The notes beneath the pieces were generated by a model. The model searched no databases. It was not told where the DNA came from and saw only the letters and a program-made list of their open reading frames with translations. From Chloroflexota bacterium (GTDB lineage Bacteria; Chloroflexota; Anaerolineae; JAAYZQ01): a stretch of DNA of 64,000 nucleotides. Shown piece by piece: positions 1-7,354 of the stretch. The stretch covers positions 62,001 through 126,000 of the forward strand of contig JAGVRI010000004.1 of NCBI GenBank assembly GCA_018606645.1, read 5' to 3'. How positions within the stretch are numbered: position 1 is the first letter of the stretch; each line of letters starts with the position of its first letter. The position numbers and the translations under genes were made by a program.

Positions 1-1
1 A

Positions 2-688
2 TTGCAGAGCATCGCCGACATGCTGGTCAAGCGCTCGGTGTGGATCCTGGGCGGCGACGGGTGGGCCTATGACATTGGCTTTGGTGGCCTGGATCACGTC
101 CTATCCCTGGGCCGAAACGTCAACGTGCTGGTGTTGGATACCCAGGTTTATTCCAACACCGGCGGCCAGATGTCCAAGGCCACGCCCCGAGGGGCCGTCG
201 CCCGCTTTGCCGCGGCCGGCAAGCCGGTGCCCAAAAAAGACCTGGGTTTGATCGCCATGACCTATGGCAATATCTACGTCGCCCAGGTGGCCATGGGAGC
301 GAACGACACCCAGACGGTCAAGGCCTTTCTGGAGGCCGAGTCGTATGACGGGCCGAGCTTGATCATCGCCTACAGCCATTGTATTTCCCACGGCATCAAT
401 ATGCGCACTGCCTTTGATCAGCAGCAACTGGCGGTGGATTCGGGGGCGTGGATCCTCTATCGCTACGACCCGCGTCGCGCTGCGCAGGGTCTCAACCCCT
501 TGCAGCTTGACTCGAAAGCGCCCAAGATCCCCTTCAAGGACTATGCCTACAACGAGACCCGATTCAAGATGTTGACCCAGTCCGATCCGGAACGGGCAGC
601 CTATCTGCTCGAGCTGGCGCAAAAAGATGTCGACAGCCGGTGGCGGATGTACGAACAACTGGCAGCCCTGGACTATAGTCAGGGATAA
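2..688 (+). CDS. nifJ: pyruvate:ferredoxin (flavodoxin) oxidoreductase, C-terminal part (5' truncated by window edge)
   Basis: This is the C-terminal ~228 residues of the single-chain pyruvate:ferredoxin oxidoreductase, which converts pyruvate and CoA to acetyl-CoA and CO2 while reducing ferredoxin in the cytoplasm. The visible part is the thiamine-diphosphate domain: GGDGWAYDIG near the start is followed about 30 residues later by NTGGQMSK, the usual GDG...N(T)GGQ TPP/Mg signature. The tail with ISHGIN and SRWRMYEQLA is typical of the family. The Fe-S and pyruvate-binding domains lie outside the window. It sits 60 bp upstream of a PyrD-like gene, a pairing seen in many anaerobes. The enzyme implies anaerobic pyruvate metabolism and could also accept acetyl-CoA formed elsewhere in the cell. 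Confidence 0.95.
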   Translation: MQSIADMLVKRSVWILGGDGWAYDIGFGGLDHVLSLGRNVNVLVLDTQVYSNTGGQMSKATPRGAVARFAAAGKPVPKKDLGLIAMTYGNIYVAQVAMGANDTQTVKAFLEAESYDGPSLIIAYSHCISHGINMRTAFDQQQLAVDSGAWILYRYDPRRAAQGLNPLQLDSKAPKIPFKDYAYNETRFKMLTQSDPERAAYLLELAQKDVDSRWRMYEQLAALDYSQG

Positions 689-690
689 CG

Positions 691-722
691 GTTCTCCCGC
701 AGGTTCCGCCCTGCGGGAGAAC
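691..722 (+). terminator. 12-bp stem hairpin after the oxidoreductase gene
   Basis: A perfect 12-bp inverted repeat (GTTCTCCCGCAG and its complement) with an 8-nt loop starts three bases after the stop codon. There is no T-run, so it is either a weak or factor-dependent terminator, or an mRNA-stabilising intercistronic hairpin between nifJ and the next gene. Confidence 0.6.
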
Positions 723-748
723 ACCAACTCCCAGAAAGGAAACCGCAC

Positions 749-1741
749 ATGGTCGATCTATCCACCACCTATATGGGCCTGAAGCTCAAGAACCCAATCG
801 TACCCTCGGCCTCGCCCCTTTCGGCCAGCCTGGATTCGATCAAACGGATGGAGGATGCGGGCGCGGCGGCGGTCGTATTGCACTCGCTCTTTGAGGAGCA
901 GATCGAGTTCGAAGCCGAGGCGCTGGCCCATTTCCTCGAACACGGCACCTACAGTTACGCCGAAGCTCTCACCTACTTTCCGGCTCACCATGAGTACCGA
1001 CGGGAGCCGAAGGAGTATGTGGAGCATATCCGCCGCGCCAAGGAGGCAGTCGACATTCCCATCATTGCCAGCCTCAACGGCGTCAGCCTGGGAGGATGGA
1101 CGGGCTACGCCCGGCAGTTCCAGGAGGCTGGGGCAGACGGGGTGGAGCTGAATGTCTATTTCTTGCCCACGAACCCACATCTGAACGGCGCTGAGGTAGA
1201 GACCCTCTACGTGGACATACTGAAAAGCGTCAAAGAGCAGGTCACCATCCCGGTGGCCATGAAGCTCAGCCCCTACTTTAGCGCCCTGCCCCACCTGGCT
1301 TCGGCCTTGGACGCGGCCGGAGCCGACGCCCTGGTGCTCTTTAACCGCTTTTACCAGCCGGATATTGACATCGAGCGGTTGGAGGTGGTGCCCAACCTGC
1401 AATTGAGCACGCCGGTGGAGATGCGCCTGCCGCTGCGCTGGATCGCCATCCTCTACGGGCGGGTCCGCGCCTCGATGGCGTTGACCAGCGGTGTCCACAG
1501 CGCCGAGGATGTGATCAAGGCGGTGATGGTCGGCGCCGATGTGGCCCAGGTCTGTTCCGTGTTGTTGAAACAGGGGATCGGCGCGATATCGGAGTTGTTG
1601 GCTGGGATGCGCGCCTGGATGGAGGAGCATGAATACGAGTCAGTGGCGCAGATGAAGGGCAGTATGAGCCACCGCTCCTGTCCGGAGCCGGCTGCCTTTG
1701 AGCGGGCCAACTACATGAAGGTACTGAACAGTTATAAATAA
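749..1741 (+). CDS. dihydroorotate dehydrogenase-like protein (PyrD-like flavoprotein)
   Basis: This 330-residue TIM-barrel protein belongs to the DHOD-like family. It starts with the characteristic DLSTTYMGLKLKNPIVPSAS and keeps the SLNG, ELN, MKLSP and ALTSGVHS phosphate/FMN-binding strand motifs. It is not the biosynthetic PyrD proper: the substrate-loop residues differ, and it is found next to pyruvate:ferredoxin oxidoreductase, as here, in many anaerobic genomes. The biochemical role is not established. A flavin-dependent oxidoreductase receiving electrons from ferredoxin is an inference from the context. A purine-rich ribosome site (AGAAAGGA) precedes the ATG, and a 12-bp hairpin follows the stop codon. 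Confidence 0.88.
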   Translation: MVDLSTTYMGLKLKNPIVPSASPLSASLDSIKRMEDAGAAAVVLHSLFEEQIEFEAEALAHFLEHGTYSYAEALTYFPAHHEYRREPKEYVEHIRRAKEAVDIPIIASLNGVSLGGWTGYARQFQEAGADGVELNVYFLPTNPHLNGAEVETLYVDILKSVKEQVTIPVAMKLSPYFSALPHLASALDAAGADALVLFNRFYQPDIDIERLEVVPNLQLSTPVEMRLPLRWIAILYGRVRASMALTSGVHSAEDVIKAVMVGADVAQVCSVLLKQGIGAISELLAGMRAWMEEHEYESVAQMKGSMSHRSCPEPAAFERANYMKVLNSYK

Positions 1742-1742
1742 C

Positions 1743-1770
1743 CAACAGGGCCGGGTGACCGGCCCTGTTG
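1743..1770 (+). terminator. 12-bp stem, 4-nt loop hairpin after the PyrD-like gene
   Basis: CAACAGGGCCGG is followed by the tetraloop GTGA and the exact complement, two bases after the stop codon. No T-run follows. A GTG that would open the next reading frame at 1755 lies in the loop, which argues that the next gene starts downstream of the hairpin. Confidence 0.65.
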
Positions 1771-1781
1771 GATTGATGGGA

Positions 1782-2510
1782 ATGGACCTCAGGGCGCTGA
1801 CCGAACTGAATGAAAAGCGGCGGGCCATTCAGCCGTTACTTTCGCCCACCGATCCGACCGATGCGCTGGTCAGCTACTATGCGCTGTGGCACGATCCGCG
1901 CCGCACCCAACTGACCGTCCATTATGACGCCAGGAGGAAAGCGGATGGCTTTCTGGCGGCCTGCCAGACCGGCGCCGACCTCTTCCGCCCCCTGGTTGTG
2001 CTTCGCGCCCCGGACCAGGCCGTTGCCGTTGAGCTGCTCTCCACCGCTCTGACCCCTCTCCGACCCTACCTGATCCTGGTCCCGGTCGCGCTCGCCCCGG
2101 CCGTCCGCGAGACGATGGAGCTCACCCGGACGACCTGGGCCCGCCTCTACTGCCTCGACCCCTCCCGTTTCGAGCCGGTCATCAACGTCCTGGTCCAGCG
2201 GGTGGCCTCTACCGAGGGGACGCTGCGCTTCCAGATCGAATCGCAGGGGCAGATCATGGCCATGGCCGGGACCAACTGGCATTCGCCGAGGTTCGCCGAA
2301 GTTTTCGTCTATGTTCACCCGGGAGGTCGGGAACGGGGGTGGGGCAAGTCGGTCGTTTCGGCGTGCACCGCCGCCCTGCTGGAAGAGGGGCTGCAGCCGC
2401 TCTACATGGCGGAAGAGGGGAATGAAGCCTCGGTCCGCATTGCGGAGGGCCTGGGGTACACCGACACTGGATGGCGGGAGTTTATCGCCGAGGGTCGGAC
2501 GAGGGGGTAA
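1782..2510 (+). CDS. GNAT-family N-acetyltransferase
   Basis: A roughly 242-residue protein whose C-terminal third has the GNAT acetyl-CoA-binding signature: EVFVYVHPGGRERGWGKSVV (the R/Q-x-x-G-x-G/A type P-loop) followed by PLYMAEEGNEASVRIAEGLG, the usual neighbour-of-N strand and helix. The N-terminal part (about residues 1-150) is less conserved and may bind the acceptor, which cannot be named. The start was placed at the ATG at 1782 because upstream candidates lie in or next to the hairpin at 1743-1770; the ATG at 1776 is equally possible. It runs convergently towards the TPR gene with an 18-bp gap. Confidence 0.8.
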   Translation: MDLRALTELNEKRRAIQPLLSPTDPTDALVSYYALWHDPRRTQLTVHYDARRKADGFLAACQTGADLFRPLVVLRAPDQAVAVELLSTALTPLRPYLILVPVALAPAVRETMELTRTTWARLYCLDPSRFEPVINVLVQRVASTEGTLRFQIESQGQIMAMAGTNWHSPRFAEVFVYVHPGGRERGWGKSVVSACTAALLEEGLQPLYMAEEGNEASVRIAEGLGYTDTGWREFIAEGRTRG

Positions 2511-2528
2511 GAACCTGACTGGTCCCGT

Positions 2529-3761
2529 TCAAGGTTCACGCCAGCCCAAGGCCTTGAGTTGCTGCTGAGCGCGTCGGTTATTGGGGTCCAGTTCGAGAGC
2601 CGACCGGTAACCGGCGATAGCCGGTGGATAGTGCTTCATCGCCAGCCAGACATCGGCCCGGAGCAGGTGATACGCCGCCACCTGCGGCTGGGCGTTCACC
2701 GCAGCCTCGGCGGCCTGAAGGGCAGCCTCCAGGTTTCCCTGGGCCAGGGCGCAGCGGCTCACTCCTGCCTGCGCCTCGGCCAGCGTTACGGGGTTGGCCC
2801 GGATCGTCGGCAGCGCCTGCCGGTACCAGAACTCGGCCTGAGAATAGTCCTGCCGAGCTTCATAGAGCTCGGCTAGATGAAGATAGGGACTGGTGCGTTG
2901 CCGATCGGCGGCAATGGCTGCCCGATACCATTGGGCGGCTCCTTCACCATCGTCCAGGTGCCACCGCAGGATAGCCGCGATCTGCTCATAGGGCTCGGGA
3001 TCAGAAGGATTCAATTCCATAGCCCGCCGGCAGGCGGCGATGGCGGCGGGCCACTCTCCCTGGAGAGCCAGGATGCGGGCCTGGATCAAGAAGCGCCGGG
3101 GGTGATACTCAGGCTCGAGGGCCATAGCCGCGGTATACGCCTCGATCGCCTCCTCTGTCTGCCCCAGCTCCGCATATAGTCCGCCCAGGCGGTAATGAGC
3201 TTCCCAGTAGCCGGGCTGGACTGCGATTGCCAGTCGGTAGAAACGTTCGGCGCAGGCAACGTCCCCCTTCCCCTGGCAACGCAGGCCCTCCCGGACCAGC
3301 CACGGGGCCGAATTGCCTGACTTCCAGGCGGCCACTGCCCGGGCCTCCCACCTCAGATCGTCGTACAGGATGCCGAGTTGGTGGGAGGCCAGCCGATCGG
3401 TCGGCATCCATCGCACCGCCTTCTCCAAGGCCTCCTGAGCGGCGGCCTTCTGCCCCCAGGCCAGATAGATCAGCCCCAGGTGGTGATAGGGCCGGCCGTT
3501 GACCGGGTCCCAGCGCAACGCCTCCTGAAAGCGGTAACCGGCCTGGATCAGGAGCGCATCGTCAGCCCGGCCCGGAACCCGGAGCAACGCGCGGCTGTGG
3601 GCCAGGCTCCCCAGGTTGGTATAGAACGCGCTCATCCCGCCGGGGCCGATCAGCCCAGCAACCAGAAGAACGGCCAGCCCGGCCGCCCAGACTCCCGGCC
3701 ACCCCCAGCCCGGACGGCGCAATGGGGAACTCTCGGATCGGCGGCGCAACGGCGCGGCCAT
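2529..3761 (-). CDS. membrane-anchored TPR-repeat protein
   Basis: A 410-residue protein with an Arg-rich N-terminus, one transmembrane helix (about residues 25-40, WAAGLAVLLVAGLIG) and then many 34-residue tetratricopeptide units (for example YHHLGLIYLAWGQKAAAQEA, HYRLGGLYAELGQTEEAIEA, YHLLRADVWLAMKHYPPAIA). TPR arrays act as protein-binding scaffolds; here the array would face outside the cytoplasm, or inside if the orientation is reversed. It is the last gene of the exopolysaccharide set. Its start codon directly abuts the stop of the upstream adaptor gene, so it is almost certainly co-transcribed. A role in assembling the polysaccharide export apparatus is inferred from position only. Confidence 0.85.
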   Translation of the reverse strand: MAAPLRRRSESSPLRRPGWGWPGVWAAGLAVLLVAGLIGPGGMSAFYTNLGSLAHSRALLRVPGRADDALLIQAGYRFQEALRWDPVNGRPYHHLGLIYLAWGQKAAAQEALEKAVRWMPTDRLASHQLGILYDDLRWEARAVAAWKSGNSAPWLVREGLRCQGKGDVACAERFYRLAIAVQPGYWEAHYRLGGLYAELGQTEEAIEAYTAAMALEPEYHPRRFLIQARILALQGEWPAAIAACRRAMELNPSDPEPYEQIAAILRWHLDDGEGAAQWYRAAIAADRQRTSPYLHLAELYEARQDYSQAEFWYRQALPTIRANPVTLAEAQAGVSRCALAQGNLEAALQAAEAAVNAQPQVAAYHLLRADVWLAMKHYPPAIAGYRSALELDPNNRRAQQQLKALGWREP

Positions 3762-5282
3762 CTACGGGATCTGGATCTTCTGGCCTTCCCGCAAGCCGGT
3801 CAGGACCTCAATCCACTGGCCATCGGAGGCGCCCAACTCCACCTCCACCTGTTCCAGGCTGCCATCCTCGTTCAGGCGGGTGACAAATGTCCTGGCCCCC
3901 TGCCGGATGACCGCCGCCACCGGCACCCGCAACACATCTTCTTTTTCAGTCACCTGGATGCGGACATCCACTCCCATGCGGATGGAGGCCGGCACCTGGG
4001 CCGGGTCCACAAAGTCCAGGTAGACCGTGTAGGCGTTCTTGCCCTGCCAGACAATGGGGCTGGAGCCGATCTCGGTGAGGGTACCTTCAAACGAGGTGTC
4101 CGCGTAGGCGTCGAGGGTGATGACCGCCGGCTGGCCCACTGCCAGTTTCAGGATATCTTCTTCCAACACGGTCGCCTCGACGCGAAAGGCCGACGGATCG
4201 GCGATGGCTCCCAGCGGATCGTACGGTTCCAGTTCCTCGCCGATCCGCTTTTCCACCGAGACGATCACTCCCTCAAAAGGCGCCCGGAGCTGGGACTGAG
4301 CCAGGCGTTGACGCCGGCGGTCCACCACCGTCTGGCGGTAGCGTACCTCCTCTTCCAGGGTCTGGATGGTCACGCGGTTGATCTCCTGCTCTTTTTCCAG
4401 TCGGCGCTTTTCGGCCTGCAGGCGCCCGACCTCCAGGTCCTTGATCCGCGTCCGGTAGTTCAGTGCAGAGCGCTTCAGGGCCAGCTCGGCCTTGGCAGCC
4501 TCGCACTCGGCCTGCTGGGCCGTGACCGAATCTTTGGCCTGCTCCAGTTTGAGCGTGGCCGACTCGAGGGCAGCCACCGCCTGGGCATAGCCGGGCGGCG
4601 GGACCCCTTCACCCGACTTTTGTTTCTCTGCTTCGTTCCACAGGTAGGCGACCTGATTGTAGGCCAGTTGGGCGCGGCGGACCTCGGTTTCCGCCGGGGC
4701 GATGGCTTTTTGGTAGCGGGTGAGCAGCGCCTGGCAGTTCTGCAACTCGGCGGTGGCGATGTTCAGTTCCCCGCGCGCTTCGGCCACCGCCTGGTCGGCC
4801 GCTGCCTGTTCCTGCTCAATCTGGATCTCGAGGGCCTCGATCTCCAGGCTCAGCGTCTCGCTGACCGTTTGCGCCCGCGCCAGGTCCCCCTGAGCCCGCT
4901 GCAGGTAGAATTCAGCGTCCAGGAGCTGATCCTCCAGAGAGGCCGCGTCCAGTTCGGCGATGATCTGTCCTGCCTGGACCGTCTGGCCGACCTGCACCTC
5001 CAGCGCCTTGAGGTAACCGCCCAACGGGAAGAAAAGCAACTCTTCGCGGCTGGCCACGACGCGCCCACGCACCTCCAGCACCTGGGAGAGAGTCCCCCGT
5101 TGGACGGTATAAACCTCGCCCGGCTGCGGGGTCGGCGTGAGCGGCGGCACAAAGGTCGGCACCGGCTGAGAGGGTCTGACCGAGCAGGCGGCCAGCCCAC
5201 CGATCATCAGCAGCCCGATCACTACCCTCAGACCCAGGGCCAGCCGGACCGAATCCGGCCAGCGCGATCTATTCCACCCCAT
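3762..5282 (-). CDS. lipoprotein HlyD/RND-type periplasmic adaptor subunit
   Basis: A 506-residue secretion or efflux adaptor (membrane fusion protein). The N-terminus has a signal peptide ending in the lipobox GGLAAC with Cys at about residue 33, then a Pro/Thr-rich linker. A biotinyl-lipoyl-like half (LEVQVGQTVQAGQIIAELDA), a long Glu/Gln-rich coiled coil (about residues 130-330), the second lipoyl half (LRAPFEGVIVSVEKRIGEE) and beta-barrel segments (VLRVPVAAV) follow. The start was set at the ATG with GAGGAG upstream, giving a 14-bp overlap with the tyrosine-kinase gene. No cognate ABC or RND pump is adjacent, so it may serve the capsule machinery. In a cell without a classic outer membrane the adaptor would be tethered to the cytoplasmic membrane through its lipid. 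Confidence 0.87.
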   Translation of the reverse strand: MGWNRSRWPDSVRLALGLRVVIGLLMIGGLAACSVRPSQPVPTFVPPLTPTPQPGEVYTVQRGTLSQVLEVRGRVVASREELLFFPLGGYLKALEVQVGQTVQAGQIIAELDAASLEDQLLDAEFYLQRAQGDLARAQTVSETLSLEIEALEIQIEQEQAAADQAVAEARGELNIATAELQNCQALLTRYQKAIAPAETEVRRAQLAYNQVAYLWNEAEKQKSGEGVPPPGYAQAVAALESATLKLEQAKDSVTAQQAECEAAKAELALKRSALNYRTRIKDLEVGRLQAEKRRLEKEQEINRVTIQTLEEEVRYRQTVVDRRRQRLAQSQLRAPFEGVIVSVEKRIGEELEPYDPLGAIADPSAFRVEATVLEEDILKLAVGQPAVITLDAYADTSFEGTLTEIGSSPIVWQGKNAYTVYLDFVDPAQVPASIRMGVDVRIQVTEKEDVLRVPVAAVIRQGARTFVTRLNEDGSLEQVEVELGASDGQWIEVLTGLREGQKIQIP

Positions 5283-6960
5283 GGCGATTCTCCTCTCCGC
5301 CTTGATCCGGCTGGTGTTCCTTCCGACGCCATCGCGCCCATCCTCGTCCACGCCTCTTCTCCCTTCCGTCCTGGCTCTCATCCCCGGCATAGTACCGGTG
5401 GTAGTAGTAATAATAGTAGGGCCCGCCGCGGCGGCCCGGCACCAGCCGGTTGAGGACCACCCCCAGGACGCGGGCGTCCGCCTTCTCCAGGATCTCTTTG
5501 GCCCGCCTGAGGGTATCGCGCGGCGTCTGGTCGATGTCCACCACCAGCAGCACATTCTCCGCCTGGGCGGCCAGCAGCGCCGCATCGGCCATGCCCATCA
5601 CCGGAGGACTGTCCAAGAGGACCATGTCGGCCTGCTTGCGCAGTTCCTCGACGATGAGGCCCATCTTTTTCGAGCTGAGCAGGTCCGGTGGATTCCTGGG
5701 CAATGGGCCGCTGGGCAGCACCAGCAGTCCGGGCACATCGGTGGGCTGCAACAGGCCATTGCCCTGGACCTGGACCCCCAGAAAAAGGTCGGTGAGCCCT
5801 CGCCGGTTCTCCAGCCCGAACAGCTTGTGCAGGCTCGGCCGGCGCAGATCGGCGTCCACCAGGATCACCTTCTTGCCGGCCTGGGCCATGACGATCCCCA
5901 GGTTGGCCAGCGTGGTCGTCTTGCCCTCGCCAGGACCGGCGCTGGTCACCAGCAGGCTGCCGCTGGGGTTATCCACGTCGGAAAAGCTCAGGTTGGTGCG
6001 CAACACACGGTAGGCTTCGATCACTCCGCCGTGGCACCCCGGATGGGTCACCAGCCTGTCGGTCAGTTGTCTGACGTGCTCCATGCGGCCGATGGCGCCC
6101 AGGGCGCTCAGGCCCAGCTCCTGTTCCAGTTCTTCCGGAGAGCGGATCGAATCGTCCAGGTATTCCAGCAAAAAGGCGGTGGAGACGCCGAGCACCAGAC
6201 CGCTGATCAGGCCCAGCGCGGTGTTCAACAGGGTGCGGGGGGCCACCGGGGTGCGGGGCAACTCGGCCGGGGCAAAGATCGAGATCGTATCCACATAACG
6301 GGCCATGGCCAGCCGAAAATCCTCTGCGCTTTTGAGCAGGATGGTGTAGCGCGTCTCCAGGCTGGTCAGTTGGGTCTGGTAGCGGGCCAGCTCCAGCCGG
6401 GCGAACTCGGGCATCTTCAGGTTCTGCGGGTCGGTCGGATCGCCGATGGAGGTAATGGCCTTTTGCGTCTCTTCGATCTGGCGTTCGATGTCGGCGATCT
6501 GGGCCTCGATCTCGCTCAGCCCGGCCTGGAACCGTGCCTGTTGCTGGGAGGTGATCTGATCGATGAACACCCGCGCCGTGGTATCGGCGATCTCTTTGGC
6601 CAGGCCGGGGTTCTCGTGGACCGCTGTGATCTTGATGAGCTGTGTATCCCGCACCTGCTCCACGCGGATGACCTTTTCGGGGTCGTAGGACACGCCCAGC
6701 CGGCTCATCACCTGCTGGCTGATGACCGGGGATCGGATCTGCTCCACGTAGGTCTGGGCGGCAGCCTCGCCAAAGCGGTAGGTGCTGTACGGATCGGTGC
6801 GCGGGTCGCCGCCGGGGTCAATGCTCAGCGTCGTCGTCGCGCTGTAGGTAGGGGTAGTGGTAATGCTCAGCAGATAGGTCATCCCCGTCACCAGGACGGT
6901 GGCCAGCAGGATGAGCCACATCCGCGTCCAGATGACCTCGACAAATCGTTTTAGTTCCAA
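5269..6960 (-). CDS. polysaccharide chain-length determinant fused to BY-kinase (Wzz/CapAB-type tyrosine autokinase)
   Basis: A 563-residue protein controlling exopolysaccharide polymerisation and export. The Wzz domain has a first transmembrane helix at about residues 12-30 and a second at about 245-265 (LLNTALGLISGLVLG), separated by a coiled-coil periplasmic loop. The cytoplasmic BY-kinase follows: Walker A GPGEGKTTT near residue 342, Walker A' VILVDADLRRP near 362, and Walker B VLLDSPPVMG. The C-terminus carries a dense tyrosine cluster (YYYYYYHRYY near 512), the expected autophosphorylation tail. It is co-transcribed with the downstream lipoprotein adaptor (overlap). Regulation would be by Tyr phosphorylation; a cognate phosphatase was not seen in the window. 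Confidence 0.93.
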   Translation of the reverse strand: MELKRFVEVIWTRMWLILLATVLVTGMTYLLSITTTPTYSATTTLSIDPGGDPRTDPYSTYRFGEAAAQTYVEQIRSPVISQQVMSRLGVSYDPEKVIRVEQVRDTQLIKITAVHENPGLAKEIADTTARVFIDQITSQQQARFQAGLSEIEAQIADIERQIEETQKAITSIGDPTDPQNLKMPEFARLELARYQTQLTSLETRYTILLKSAEDFRLAMARYVDTISIFAPAELPRTPVAPRTLLNTALGLISGLVLGVSTAFLLEYLDDSIRSPEELEQELGLSALGAIGRMEHVRQLTDRLVTHPGCHGGVIEAYRVLRTNLSFSDVDNPSGSLLVTSAGPGEGKTTTLANLGIVMAQAGKKVILVDADLRRPSLHKLFGLENRRGLTDLFLGVQVQGNGLLQPTDVPGLLVLPSGPLPRNPPDLLSSKKMGLIVEELRKQADMVLLDSPPVMGMADAALLAAQAENVLLVVDIDQTPRDTLRRAKEILEKADARVLGVVLNRLVPGRRGGPYYYYYYHRYYAGDESQDGREKRRGRGWARWRRKEHQPDQGGEENRHGVE

Positions 6961-7275
6961 GGGATTCTCCTTCCATCATGATTTCGACCATGTAACCATG
7001 AATCGCCCTATACCTTTACTCCCTACCCCTCCCCGCACGCGGAGAGGGGAGGGGGATCACGGCTGCTGCAGAGTCCGGCACCCAATAGGAGTGGAGGCTT
7101 CAGCCGGAACGGAATCACGCAGAACCCAGCTAAAGCTTCCACTCCTGGACCGTTGCGCAAAGTGCCAGCAGGCTTGTCAACCTACTTCAACAGCGCTGGG
7201 AGGGGGATGAGGAGAGGTCGGTCCACGCCAGCCCCCTCGATATTTTCATCCCTCATGGCGCCCCACCGGGCATGG
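6961..7275. repeat. gene-free repeat stretch with a dispersed palindrome (family B copy 1 at 7088-7145)
   Basis: No gene is seen between the BY-kinase and the dehydratase fusion. The stretch holds a GC-rich palindrome (7026-7054, CCCCTCC...GGAGGGG type) and a longer imperfect inverted repeat, GGAGTGGAGGCTTCAGCCGG at 7088-7107 with AGCTAAAGCTTCCACTCC at 7128-7145. A second copy of this element, with the same left arm apart from single-base differences, lies at 27379-27422. Confidence 0.75.
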
Positions 7276-7354
7276 CTACTCCCTCCCTGCAGGCGGGGAG
7301 GGTTGGGGTGGGGTCCGCTGCCTCTCCGCAGCCAGGGAGGGCTGGGGTGGGGTC
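7266..7354. repeat. two tandem copies of a GGGGAGGGTTGGGGTGGGG-type GC-rich repeat
   Basis: Two adjacent copies (about 7280-7317 and 7320-7354) of a palindromic block, CCCTCCCTGCAGGCGGGG followed by AGGGTTGGGGTGGGGTC. A third copy lies at 11874-11916. The repeat overlaps the 3' end of the neighbouring minus-strand coding frame and supplies its last ~30 codons. Confidence 0.8.

Noticed and set aside
3378..5453. Plus-strand 691-codon open frame opposite the TPR and adaptor genes
   Set aside because: It crosses two real genes, has biased composition and shows no family signature.
5281..6954. Plus-strand 557-codon open frame opposite the BY-kinase
   Set aside because: Antisense shadow of a gene with intact Walker motifs; low-complexity His/Gln/Gly content.
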